Positions 23,406 to 33,685 are shown, numbered from the stretch's first letter. The stretch is DNA of 64,000 nucleotides from Amphiura filiformis (GCF_039555335.1 NC_092640.1:42288599-42352598); one strand, 5' to 3'. The notes: generated by a model not told the origin, from the letters alone. Made by a program: numbers and translations.

Positions 23406-24654
23406 AAGCAACCGGCCCTTGAGTGGCCCAGAACCAAGCGGCCCATGTGGCGGTCGCCACAACGCCACAGTGGCCAGTCCGCCCCTGACAGTTTATCCCT
23501 TACATAACCTATGTCTTGAATACGCTGGCAAAGTTATGTAATAATCGGATTAATACTATATATATAGCAGTAGGTAAAAACAAGTTTTGAATAATCCGCG
23601 CTACAAAGTCCCATTCAGTGATCCCAGCGAAAGTGAAAAAAAAAAATCAAATTGTTACGTTTATAAATTTTTTAATGAAAAACAAATGGCAAAAAAACAA
23701 AACAGGAAAACGACAGTATTGACGAAGTTGAAGCCCCATTCAAATACATGTAGCTAATTTATATACTGTCAGTACCGGTATATAAATTACAGACTCACGT
23801 AAATGCATTAGTTTTTGCCTTAGACACACGGCTTTCGGCTGAACCACTGCACTAGCAAGCTTTGTTAGCACATCTATGACAATGACGAAAGGTACAAAAT
23901 CAGCCATATAAGGCCTTTATTTAGCAGAAGACACCAAATGACCAAATTGGTGTTTTATGACCTTTGACATTAATTATTTTGTGGCGAGTGACATGGTCTT
24001 TCAATTCACGCCGAGTGTCCTTGACAAGTTTGACTATGCTTCAGTGGTCATGAAAGAATTCAAAAGATAACCTCTGCCCCAATAATCCCAAGCAATTGTC
24101 TGAAACTGCTCCTCGGATCATAAGAACTCAGTCCTCAAATGATAGTCATAGTAATGTCCAAAATATAAAAATTACTGACTATCATTGAAGACCGAGTTCC
24201 GCAGTCTAGTATCCAAAATCTGAATTTTGATGATTTTTACGATCGTCGGGATGAAAAAAATTATTATTATCTATTTAGCTACAAACACAAGCAATTTGGC
24301 TGATTCCATTTAGGTGCAAGTTGTAAACATTACAATTATGCTAAAAAATCAGGTTTGAAAAAAATTAACCAAATTCATATTATAAGATCGTACATTATGA
24401 CTTTAACATTTTGTTAAAAACCCAAATGTGATATAAGGACAAAGCTGTGCATGTTGGTACTTAATTGTTTGGATTCTTATGTTGAAATGCCCTTGTATTA
24501 GTATTTTTATGTGTAGTGTATATTGTTCATAAATTATATAGCTTTTAAATTATGGGCATTTTTGCTCTGTTGCACTGTACCATTATGGAATATGAGCAAA
24601 TCAATTACCGACACAAGCAGGTATACAGTGCATTATTTTATTTTTATTTCGTAT

Positions 24655-24752
24655 CTCAGGAGCACAGCTCACTTGGTAAGGCATCAGAATTTTGTTCACG
24701 AGCGCTTCGAACTTTAAATCGGAAGGTGGTGAGTTCGAGCCTCATCACGGTC
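24655..24752 (+). pseudogene. tRNA-like sequence
   Basis: CAGCTCACTTGGTAAGGC resembles box A, and GGTGAGTTCGAGCCTCATC forms a T arm with box B. The acceptor strands do not pair and the anticodon arm is unclear. It is a tRNA-derived relic or SINE head, followed by long T runs. Confidence 0.45.
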
Positions 24753-25089
24753 ACATTAATTTTATAAACCAAATATTGTTCGAACTTTTCATATTTGTTT
24801 TTCTTTTATTGTTTCTTTTCTTTTTCTTTTTTTTTTTTTTGTTTTATTTATTTTTTCTTTATTTTTTTTTGATTCATATTGCCAAGGTAAGGAGAGGAGG
24901 GAACTAACGGCCCATTCAGTGATTTTTTCATCTGGACGATCGTAAAAATCATCAAAATTCAGATTTTGTACTGCGGAACTCAGTCTTCAATGATATAGTA
25001 GTCAGTAATAATCTTTTGGTCATTATATGACTATCATTATTTGACGACTGAGTTCTTATGATACATCATCCGAAAAGCAGTTTCAGACA

Positions 25090-25508
25090 TTTGATTTGAT
25101 TTGTTCGGGTTTTGACAACCCTGGATAACCCAAGAAAGCCTCTATTGAAGCTTATTTCCATTGGGGTCCATCTGAACACCGGGACGGGTTGGGAACAGTC
25201 AGGGGTTAACACCCTACTCTTTTCGAAACTGGCTGCGAGATACATGTACAGGTATGACTCTCTGCACACGGGACCGACGGCTTAACGTCCCCTCCGAAGG
25301 ACGGAGTACTTTCATGATTCATTTACCCAATTCTAAATGAACCATGAGGGAGAGCGGAAGTCTGAATTTAATCTACAGATGTTGCCAATTAATTTCAGAC
25401 TTTTTTTTTCCAAGTCAATATCCCAGCAAATCGCCACCGCCGGGAATCGAACCCGGGACCTCATGCACTAAAGGCAAGTACCCTAACCATTGCGCCACGC
25501 TCTCCCTC
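25090..25508 (-). mobile_element. tRNA-headed SINE, 419 bp
   Basis: On the minus strand it opens GAGAGCGTGGCGCAATGGTT, with box A, and about 45 bases on has GGGTTCGATTCCCGG, a box B in a T-arm context. A body of about 340 bp follows. It ends in TCAAATCAAATC, a short repeat tail of the kind many SINEs carry. It splits the right arm of the inverted duplication between TTTCAGACA and TTGCTTGGG, which are contiguous in the left arm. Transcription would be by RNA polymerase III. Confidence 0.8.
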
Positions 25509-26049
25509 AATTGCTTGGGATTGTTGGGGCAGATGTTATCTTTTGAATTCTTTCATGACCACTGAAGCAGAGTCAAACCTGTCAAGGACACTCGGTGTGA
25601 ATTGAACTGACCATGTCACTCGCCACAAAAGAAGACAAAAATAATGCATTTACGTGAATCTGTAATTACAGACAGTATATAAATTAGCTACATGTAGGCC
25701 TATTTGAATGAGGCTTCAACTTCGTCGATACTGCCGTTTTCTTGGGTTTTTGCCAATTTTTTCATTAAAATTTGTATAAAAGTAACAATTTGATTTTTTT
25801 TTCACTTTCGCTGGGATCACTGAATTGGGCTTTGCAACGCGATAGGCCTATATTCAATACTTGTATTCACCTACTGTTATAGCATTAGTCCGATTATTAC
25901 ACAACTTTGCCAGCGTATTCAAGACATCCAATGCAAATAATCACCTAGATTATGACGTAGCATACCGTAAATATGGCGGAGTACTCAAATTCATTCAACA
26001 AAAGCATGATTACAAGCTATTGCAATCTACCGCGACAGCTCGTCTCACA

Positions 26050-26190
26050 CACATAACAAATTTAATGCACTATACGATCAAATAGGTTGACGACAACGTT
26101 TGATTGAATGCACTGCATTGCGCCATGATTACGGTGAAGGACACCGGTTCAAGTCCTTTGTATGGAGCCAATCAATAATTTCACGCACAT
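26050..26190 (+). repeat. Dispersed repeat family H, copy 2
   Basis: GTTTGATTGAATGCACTGC, GATTACGGTGAAGGACACC and GGTTCAAGTCC, with the same flank (CGTCTCACACACATAACAAA) as at 55975. The box-B-like motif is best preserved here. Confidence 0.65.
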
Positions 26191-27090
26191 CCTCTATTAT
26201 TGCCAAATTATTGCCCGGGATGATTGCACACTGTAAAAGAGCTATTGTTATAATGTTTGATGAAATCGTGTTTAACTATTTGCTTAAGAACGGCACAATA
26301 CAGATAAAGCAGACAGATTTACTACATGTGGTACATGTATACATAATAGGGAATGTGTGTGAGTCGAGTATTACCTAATTATAATAGGGGCGTATCCAAA
26401 AATGAATTCACGCCCCTTTCAAATGTCGAGCCAAAGTGCAGGCCCTATGTCCAATGCAAATTATTACCACGGGATAATATTAATCCAATGAGCGATCGAA
26501 TTGTACGCTACGGTCGACTAATCCAATCGATAATGACGCTATTGACATGTACGGGCGGAGCTCCACTGACCGAGTTTTGGGGTATGCTGTCATTTTCTCA
26601 TCAATGCGGTCCCCCGTTATTATAAGGACTATACTAATGATTTAAAGATCGACATGTAGCGAATAAACCATACTTGATTGACAGAAAGTAATAAATTTTT
26701 ACCTATTACGGTTTCGTGACACCCCTCTTCCAAATGCGACTAAACCAGGGCGGCCCGGTGAAGCAAAATGTGCACTGGAATATTAAACACGGGAGTTTGG
26801 ATATAAATGATAGATTTCTTTCTCATACAAATGTATGGTCCCCCGTTATTAAAGCTTGTACCGGGTTGAAAATTCAGATATTTTGAAAAGAATAAGTAAT
26901 TGAAACATAGAGCAAGTACTTAAATCATAGCTTTTATACTTTTTGATATATGACGCTAACTAGTTCATCTCCTATATCTACAACACAGCGCTACCAGTCG
27001 GGGTCAATTGCCTATTGTGAGTGCCCCTGTGTTGTGTGCATACATGTAGGCAACAATAACTGCATAATGTCATAGTTTCGGAAAGTAACA
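26191..27090. other. Intergenic stretch, no gene recognised
   Basis: GGTCCCCCGTTATTA occurs at about 26610 and 26850, a weak duplication. Open frames here are short and unrecognised. Confidence 0.45.
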
Positions 27091-27345
27091 CTAACAGCTT
27101 TTTTGTGTTATGATGTCGCGCCATATTTGTCTTATAAAATTTGGGTCACGGGAAAAATGTTTGGGAAAACCTGCCCTGAATAATGTAAGCCCTGCGTATG
27201 TATATCGCTTGCCAGTAAAAAGTACCCTTTCTGTGTGTTTTTCACGAGCATGATATCTACCTCGAAATACAAGTACACTCCCTGGCAACAACGAAAGATG
27301 ATATGAAGTGGTGTAATATGTGACTGGATTTGAACTATCACAACT
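27091..27345 (+). repeat. tRNA-Leu unit 5' flank with hAT MITE right end
   Basis: GTCGCGCCATATTTGTCTTA and GGGTCACGGG, then CTTGCCAGTAAAAAGTACCC and CGAGCATGATATCTACCTCG, are the standard upstream flank of the plus-strand tRNA units. It provides the uninterrupted form of the site occupied by transposons at 28.9 and 29.6 kb. Confidence 0.7.
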
Positions 27346-27427
27346 GGTAGCGTGGCCGAGCGGTCTAAGGCGCTGGTTTTAGGCACCAGTCATTTCGATG
27401 GCGTGGGTTCGAATCCCACCGCTTCCA
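27346..27427 (+). tRNA. tRNA-Leu (anticodon TAG), acceptor mismatch
   Basis: It reads leucine codon CTA and, by wobble, CTG. The body is the same as its AAG relatives except loop TTTAGGC, so one base at position 34 changes the anticodon. The 3' strand reads CGCTTCC instead of CGCTGCC, which turns the normal T3-G70 wobble into a T-T mismatch. The other arms, the long variable arm and both internal promoters are intact, and TTTTT follows downstream. The gene may be expressed but processed less well, or may be an early pseudogene. Confidence 0.85.
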
Positions 27428-27553
27428 ATACATTTTTGTTAAGATTAAGTTGCTTCACGAGTGAGACATAAATGTTTTATCTGTTTTAGGTGATTATGGA
27501 TGTCCTCTCTTTTTAGTCCCCCATACACCCATATGCTTTTTTTTCTAACCTTT

Positions 27554-27594
27554 CAGTCATTTCGATGGCGTGGGTTCGAATCCCACCGCTGCCA
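27554..27594 (+). pseudogene. tRNA-Leu 3' half fragment
   Basis: It begins CAGTCATTTCGATGGC and runs through the T arm, acceptor strand CGCTGCC and final A of the leucine tRNA. The 5' half is absent. A unit 3' flank (CATTTTTGTTAAGGTTAAG) follows. It probably marks an unequal recombination or deletion point between two units. Confidence 0.9.
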
Positions 27595-27615
27595 TTGCAT
27601 TTTTGTTAAGGTTAA

Positions 27616-28272
27616 GGGATGGGGTATGAACGTTTGGACAGCATTTATTGTGGGACATTAGAGCACATCAGACATATCGAATTGCATTCTGAATACGAAG
27701 AATGTCCTCCTGATATCAAATAATTTTGATTTTTGAAATTCGCAATGTAATACACATTTTATGGCAAATGATTAAAATTTATATTTTTGATATTTAACAG
27801 TACTCGAAGTAAACTTTATAAATCTGATGATTTATACTTAAAGTGTATGTAGGTGGGATGAAAAGCCGACGATCAATTGAAAATTTCGACCTTTTGTATT
27901 GAAGATATGGATTTTTTTAAAAACACCCAAAAAAATTAGGTCTTTTGGGAAAAAAAATCCATATCTTCAATATGAAAGGTCAGAATTTTCAATTGATCGT
28001 CGGCTTTTCCTCCCAGCTACATACACTTTAAGAATATATCATTAGATTTATAAAATTTACTTCGAGGACTGTTATATATCAAAAATGTGAAAATGTCAAA
28101 TTTTAATAATTTGTCATAAAATTTGCATTATATCGTGAATGTCAACAAATGAAAATTATTTGATATCAGAAAGACATTCTTCGTATTCAGAATGCAATTC
28201 GATATGTCTGATGTGCTCTCATGCCCCACAAAAAATACTGTCGAAACGCTCAAAACGCTCATTCCAGATCCC
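27616..28272. mobile_element. TTAA-target palindromic MITE, 657 bp
   Basis: TTAA flanks ends GGGATGGGG... and, inverted, GGGATCTGGAATG. The arms are about 320 bp each and meet near 27940, where AAAAAATCCATATCTTCAAT and its complement face each other. It sits in the tRNA unit 3' flank; the sibling unit at 34.62 kb has GGTTAAGTTG uninterrupted. TTAA targets are used by piggyBac and Kolobok elements; which applies is not decided. Other copies are at 34693, 49352 and 63765. Confidence 0.85.
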
Positions 28273-28460
28273 TTAAGTTGAGTAAGACATAAAAATGTTT
28301 GATTGAAACGGTCTATTTCATGATTTTTGGTATTTTCGTGATTATGGATGTCCACTCTTTCCCGATTTATGAAAGAAATGATGTACTTTTTGATGTTTCA
28401 TGTTCGAGATCCTGTCAAACATATACTCCTTTTCGGAGTTTTGTTTTTGATACCCTAAGC
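28273..28460 (+). repeat. tRNA-Leu unit 3' flank
   Basis: GAGTAAGACATAAAAATGTT, GAAACGGTCTATTTC and CTCCTTTTCGGAGTTTTG are shared with the other units. It leads into the hAT MITE. Confidence 0.65.
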
Positions 28461-28843
28461 CATTGGTTACCAAACTGTGCGTTTCGACCCATTTGGGGGT
28501 CGCGGCCTCTTCCAAAAGGGGCCTCGGAACTTGCTGGAATTAAAAACAAAATACATCGCTGTGCATTAAAATGCAGGGTACCATCGTATTTGTCCTATTA
28601 CCCTATTTTAACCGATTTAAGCATTAAAATTACAAATTTCGTGCGCTTCACGAGCGTTTGTCCTGGTAAAGTCATTCTGGGAGCCGTTCAACTGGACGAC
28701 TTGGAAATTGTGCTTCCTTTGGAAATTTTGCCCCGTATTCCGCTGACAGTCTCGGAAAGTAACAGAATTTGTGTTATATTGTGAGTCGCGCCATGTTTTT
28801 CTTGTAAAATTGGGGTGACGGAAAAAAAGTTAGGGAAGCCCTG
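28461..28843 (+). mobile_element. hAT MITE resident in tRNA units, fullest copy
   Basis: The left end CATTGGTTACCAAACTGTG, then GGGGGTCGCGGCC, and the right end, inverted CAGGGCTTCCCTAAC then CCGTCACCC, resemble hAT termini with a GGGTCGCG core. The target duplications are eroded here, but across units CCCTAAAC (20601-20608) and CCCTGAAC (right end near 35092) match at 7 of 8. It is present in several units, so it inserted before they multiplied. A conserved short frame inside is discussed under rejected items. Confidence 0.65.
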
Positions 28844-28910
28844 CCTTGAACAATGCTGGCCCTAATATGTACATCGCTTGCCAGTGAAAACTATTTTCTA
28901 TGTGTGTTAA

Positions 28911-29583
28911 AGGCCCTTTCAGTGATTTCACAGGAACATTAAAAAAATGGAAATTTGTCAGAGTTGCTTAGAAATAAAGAATAAGTCTACAGAATTTCAT
29001 TAAACCACTTTTCCCTGAATACATCGACAAATTAGTCAAAAACAGAAGTTTTAGAAAGGTTTTCTACTTCAACTCAGATCGACTCGAGAAAATCGAGATT
29101 TTCGTACAGTGCGCCACCAATCGACTGGAAAAACTTCCTAGTCCAGTGTTTCTAACACGGGGAAGTAGAGTCTAAATTGATTTAAAACAGAGTAACAGAC
29201 GCTTAATTTTTGTAGTAGAAAACAAAATAAGCAATTAAACGTCACCGAGGCAAACTAACGGTCAATTCAAATATGAAAAACAGTTAAAATTGTGTATTTT
29301 GTTTAAAATAGTAGCTACTGATGTAATAAGTAGTAGAAACAATACGCAACGCGTGTTGGTATGGTGGAGAGTGAGCTTCTTTCGATCTCGAGTCGGACTT
29401 TTTGTACTGTTAGTATCAAAAGTCCAGATTCATGTAAATGCTTTATTTTGTTTAAAATACACGGCTTTCGACCGAACCACTAGCAGGCTATGTTAGCACA
29501 TCTATGCCAATTACAAAGGTACCAAAATCTGAATTTTGATGATTTTTACGATCGTCCGGATGAGCAAATCACTGAATGGGCCT
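28911..29583. mobile_element. TTAA-target element, AGGCCCATTCAGTGAT ends, 673 bp
   Basis: TTAA lies on both sides. The ends are AGGCCCTTTCAGTGATTT and, inverted, AGGCCCATTCAGTGATTT. It shares ATTTTTACGATCGTC and ACACGGCTTTCG sequence with the large inverted duplication at 23.5-25.9 kb, so both belong to one family. Sibling tRNA units lack it at the matching place (TATGTGTGTTTTTCACGAGC). Confidence 0.8.
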
Positions 29584-29597
29584 TTAATCACGAGCAT

Positions 29598-30464
29598 CAT
29601 ACTGCAGTTACTGTCCGTTTTCCTATACACAATACACAGTGCTCTCACCATTGACGCGTGACCTCTACAAACAGTGTATGTTATAGGTATATGGGCATTA
29701 CCTAGTTAACATCACTGTGTGAAAAATAACCGGCCAATATTTTAACTATTCTCCAAACTTCTAGCAAATATATTTCTCTAACATGACCTAAAATTACAGC
29801 TAGGTTAGATGTTCAGAAGGGGTCGCACTTTCGTAGAATATGAGTGAGGGCAAAGCATAGCTAGCTCATAGCTAGCCAACTCCCCGTGTTAATTGAATGG
29901 AGATTTGACCGAAAATATTGAGCTATATTGGTAACGGACCGCTCCGTTCTGAAGGATGCCACAAAAAACGGTACAAGCTACATTTAAACTATTCTAAATA
30001 GGTTCTAGAAAATATAGTTTTGTAACATGTCCTAAATTTTTAGCTAATTTAGATGTTTGGAGAGGGTCGCACTTTTGTGTTTTAGGAAGGATATGTAAAC
30101 GACAGATAACACCAAAAATATGAAGAAATTATTTCCAAATCGTGTTAAGTCAACAATCATTATGTTGCTCATTTTGAAGAATGCTGGTTAACAAAAAGCA
30201 GGTCATTGTCTCATTTCGTGAACAAAGGTACACATCCTATTGTTTCCTTTCGTTTCCTTTATAATCGGTTACCCAACTGAAGCTATAATACCAGCTTTAT
30301 TGCGATGTCGCACATGTAAAACAGACACTTGTGCACAACCAGAGAAGATCTGATTTAATCAGTTGAGCTGCTTCAATGAGTGTTATCTTGGTTTAATAGC
30401 TTTTAATGGGGTTTAAGTCCTGCAAAGGTCGAGATGAATTCTACTGTAGACATGACTGCATCAT
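29598..30464 (+). mobile_element. CATACTGCAG element, copy 1, 867 bp
   Basis: The ends CATACTGCAGTTACTGTCC and, inverted, CATGATGCAGTCATGTCTAC are imperfect short inverted repeats. Sibling units read CACGAGCATGATATCTACC across this point, so it is an insertion. Other copies are at 32812-33600 and 39933-40777 (minus). It has no coding capacity. The superfamily is unknown. Confidence 0.75.
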
Positions 30465-30560
30465 GTGATATCTACCTCGAAAGACAAATACTTTCCCAGA
30501 CAACAACGAAAGATGATGTGAAGTGGCTTAATATATGACTGGATCATTATTACCACAGCT

Positions 30561-30642
30561 GGTAGCGTGGCCGAGCGGTCTAAGGCGCTGGTTTAAGGCA
30601 CCAGTCATTTCGATGGCGTGGGTTCGAATCCCACCGCTGCCA
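30561..30642 (+). tRNA. tRNA-Leu (anticodon AAG)
   Basis: The 82-base sequence appears identical to the copy at 19.9 kb: acceptor GGTAGCG/CGCTGCC, loop TTAAGGC, variable arm TCATTTCGATGGC, discriminator A. Upstream is the standard unit flank (CAACGAAAGATGATGTGAAG) and downstream CATTTTTGTTAA, whose T5 can stop Pol III. A LINE fragment begins 16 bases after the tRNA end, just past that stop. The tRNA itself is intact and likely functional. Confidence 0.95.
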
Positions 30643-30657
30643 TTACATTTTTGTTAA

Positions 30658-31114
30658 TCTTCAATCTTCAATCTTCAAAGGTGAATCCTTTTGCAGCTTT
30701 AAAAGCTATACTAGGATGGTGCAGAAGTGACGTCAACAGGCAAAGTGCAGAAAAGTGTAGGTGAAGAAAAAGTAACGACCATACCAAACGAAAAACTTAG
30801 GGTGCGGGATAAAAACATACTTGCTGTGGTGGTTTACAGGAGTCTTGAGCCAACAGGTACCTTCATCCCCTCACAGCTGGTAGGGCGGCTTCCTTGAAAG
30901 TGGCTAAAGATGGTGCTAACACTGTCGCTGATGGTAGTTGGTTCCACAATCTTACGGCTCTAGGATAGTATGCATATTTGTAGCAGTCTATGGTGGCTTC
31001 TGGTATGGAATATTTCAATTGATGGTCGTGTCTACCTATGTATGTTGCTGGTAGGATAATGTGCGGCAGTTGTATGTTGACCAGGCCATGTTGGATCTTA
31101 TAGAACATGGTCAG
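30658..31114 (-). mobile_element. 5'-truncated LINE, C-terminal RT tail and 3' end
   Basis: The minus-strand frame at 30863-31114 encodes about 83 residues with MFYKIQHGLVNIQLP, YAYYPRAVRLWNQLPSA and APSLATFKEAAL. This is the usual C-terminal region after the reverse transcriptase of jockey/CR1-like LINEs. About 200 bp of 3' UTR follows and ends in repeats of TTGAAGA. GTTAA borders both sides and may be a target duplication. It lies in the 3' flank of the tRNA gene at 30561; siblings show the flank uninterrupted. Precise family uncertain. Confidence 0.8.
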
Positions 31115-31159
31115 GTTAATGTTAATGTTAAGGTTAATGAGTAAGACATAAAAACACGT

Positions 31160-31900
31160 TTTAACTGTTTTATTGAAACGGTATATTTCGCGATTGTTTG
31201 GTATATATTTTCGTGATAATGGATGTCCACTCTTTCTGATTACGAAAGAAACATTTTTTGACAATTCCAATCCCTCTTCTTTCAATGAAAATCATTATGT
31301 TGTTGCCTCATGTCAACAATATAAAATTGGTTTCCACTGAAATAAAACCACAAGACATTTTGGTACCAAACAACGAAGTGTTTGATTGAAGTGGTAAGTT
31401 TTATGTTTAAAATATTCATGAATATGAAAAGTAAACCTCGTCATTTGATTAACTTCAATCCACCTCCTTCATTTTGACCTCCTTCATGTCATTTGCAAAG
31501 TTGTAAGGAAGTATTTAAATATTTGACTGGATATGGATTATCATAACTGGTAGCGTGGCCGAGCGGTCTAAGGAGCTGGTTTAAGGCACCAGTCATTTCG
31601 ATGGCGTGGGTTCGAATCCCACCGCTGCCATTAATTTTTTGTTAAGATTAAATGATATAAACTGTTTTATTGAAACGGATTTTCGTGATTTTCGTGATTA
31701 TAAAAGAAACAATTTTTTTGGCAATCCTAAGCCCTCGTCTTTCAATGAAAATTGATATGCTGTTGCTTCATTTCCACAATATAAAATTGGTAAGTGGTAA
31801 GTTTTATGTATCATTTACATAAGCATGTTTAAAAGAAAAACCTTGTCATTTGATTAATTTCAACCCACCTCCTTCATGTTCTTTGTATCTATAAGCAAAA
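31160..31900 (+). repeat. tRNA-Leu repeat unit, near-twin of 19.4-20.3 kb
   Basis: CAATATAAAATTGGTTTCCA, GTGTTTGATTGAAGTGGTAA, GTAAGGAAGTATTTAAATAT and the downstream GGCAATCCTAAGCCCTCGTC block are all shared with the western unit in the same order. This copy lacks the TTTA microsatellite. Confidence 0.75.
31549..31630 (+). tRNA. tRNA-Leu (anticodon AAG), D-stem change
   Basis: It differs from its siblings by A for C in GGTCTAAGGAGCTGGT, which removes the G10-C25 pair of the D stem and lies next to box A. The acceptor, anticodon (loop TTAAGGC), variable and T arms are unchanged. TTTTTT lies downstream. The tRNA may be weakened. Its repeat unit is the one most like that at 19.9 kb. Confidence 0.9.
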
Positions 31901-32811
31901 TTGGGCGCCAGATCGTGGTGCGATGTATTCAAACCATTTGTTAACCATTTCTTTTTTAGGGAGCAATAATTATCTATCATGAATATTATTGTCATGTTGA
32001 TGACATCATAATTACTCGCATTTTGTTAATTTTTAAATTTTGAAACATTTACAAAATCAATCACACATATTTTTCTTTATTTCACCAGAGTGTCCTTGCC
32101 AAGATTCTAGCATCAGACCATTTGCTTTCTCAAGATACAGCCTTCATAAGTGTTAGGTCACTTCTGTACAATTCTTATAATTTGTTTCATGCATACATGT
32201 ACAAATAGCGATGCACGTTTTTGTTGTGTTTTTGATTTTGTCCGATTTTAACGATAAAGCATTATTCCCTATAGGAAAAACAATATGGCAAAACATACAA
32301 CAGTTTGTAACATTCTCCATGAACTTGACTATCTGTGTTTGGACTGTGATGTAATTAATTTCTGAATCTGACTTGTAAAATATTATTTTTCATCACAATT
32401 TCTCATCAAATTCATACATTTCTGGGTCAAACGTCAGGTAAAACACTTTGTGGTTTTGAAATTTGGTTTAGAAATAACGCTAATAAAATCATTTGGGTTG
32501 ATCAAGAAGTCTCTTTTTATGATTTTCAAGGCAATATGCATAAATGATGAATCTGCATGTACCTAATTTTTCACTTCAGTAAGCTCATCTTTTGACCAAC
32601 GTTCATTATTGATCACGGGTTGTATTGTATGCGATTGACATCAAAGAACCACATGAGCTTGTGCATTGAATTGAATTACACAATGGTTATTCAGGTTATT
32701 GATCGCTAGATGGAAGCGAACATGATACATATTACGTAGGATTCCATGCCTGTGCGGGGATTTGAACCCTAGCGACCAGAACTATGAACACTTTGAAGTG
32801 TTAGGACCTTG
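31901..32811. other. Intergenic stretch with weak tRNA-like piece
   Basis: On the minus strand near 32745-32800, GGGTTCAAATCCCCGC resembles a T arm with box B, but no 5' half is recognisable. The rest is AT-rich without signal. Confidence 0.35.
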
Positions 32812-33600
32812 CATACTGCAGTTACTGTCCGTTTTCCTATACACAATACACAGTGCTCTTTCCCATTGACGCGTGACCTCTACAAATAGCCCCACGTTAA
32901 AACTATGGGGATATGACTAGTTAACGTCGCTGTGTGAAAAATAACCGGCCAATATTAAAAGTACTCTTCTAAAGTTCTAGAAAATATAGTTTTTAACATG
33001 TCCTAAATTTTAGCTAATTTAGATATTTGGAAATATTCGTACTTTGGTGTTTTAGTTAATGTTATAGGTAATAGTACATTGCCTAGTTAACGTCGCTGTG
33101 TGAAAAATAACCGGCCAATATTAAAAGTACTCTTCTAAAATTCTAGACAATATAGTTTTGTAACATGTCCTAAATTTTTAGCTAATTTAGGTGTTTGGAG
33201 AGGGTCGTACTTTTGTATTTTAGGAAGGATATGTAAACGACAGATAACACCAAAAATATGAAGAAATTATTTCCAAACCGTGTTAAGTCAACAATCATTA
33301 TGTTGCTCATTTTCAAGAATGCTGTTTTACAAAAAGCACGCCATTGTCTCATTTCGTGAACAAAAGTACACATACCATTGTTTCCTTTCGTTTCCTTTAT
33401 AATCGGTTACCCAACTGAAGCTCAATACAAACTTTATTGCGATATCGCACATGAAAACAGTCACATGTGCACAGCCAGAGAAGATCCGATTTAATCAGTT
33501 GAGCTGTTTCAATGAGTGTTATCTTGGTTTAATAGCTTTTAATGGGGTTAAGTCCTGCAAAGGTCGAGATGAATTCTACTGTAGACATGACTGCATCATG
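32812..33600 (+). mobile_element. CATACTGCAG element, copy 2
   Basis: Same ends as the copy at 29598. GTTAACGTCGCTGTGTGAAA occurs twice inside (about 32921 and 33087), so part of this copy is tandemly duplicated, while other interior sequence present at 29.7-29.9 kb is missing. Confidence 0.75.
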
Positions 33601-33685
33601 GCAGGGCCGTGAACTGCAGTATGGAAAACAACGAAAGATGATATAAAGTGGTTTAATATATTATTGGATATGTCTTATCGTAAGT

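Larger units (their letters stand above)
21299..23487. mobile_element. Non-autonomous hAT element, 2.19 kb, perfect 8-bp TSD
   Basis: The termini CAGGGGCGGACTGGTGG and, inverted, CAGGGGCGGACTGGCCACTG are typical hAT ends. ACAGTTTA lies directly outside both ends (21291-21298 and 23488-23495). No transposase frame is present. The interior is a patchwork: a GC-rich tandem block, a segment with GCGCGCGAAGCGC words, a GGGGGGCACTC-type element and a CT-rich tract. Intact terminal repeats and target duplication suggest fairly recent insertion. Confidence 0.85.
23505..25930. mobile_element. Large inverted duplication, 2.4 kb
   Basis: TGTCTTGAATACGCTGGCAA at 23507 is answered by TTGCCAGCGTATTCAAGACA ending near 25927. 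The arms (about 23505-24270 and 24910-25930) continue through TCGCTGGGATCACTGAATT, GGTTATCTTTTGAATTC-type and ATTTTTACGATCGTC sequence. An inner boundary at CCCATTCAGTGATC resembles the ends of the TTAA element at 28911-29583. The right arm is lengthened by a SINE insertion. The central 650 bp is T-rich and includes a tRNA-like piece. No transposase was recognised. Confidence 0.75.

Noticed and set aside
32745-32800. tRNA gene on the minus strand
   Set aside because: A box-B-like T arm is present but there is no box A, acceptor or anticodon arm.
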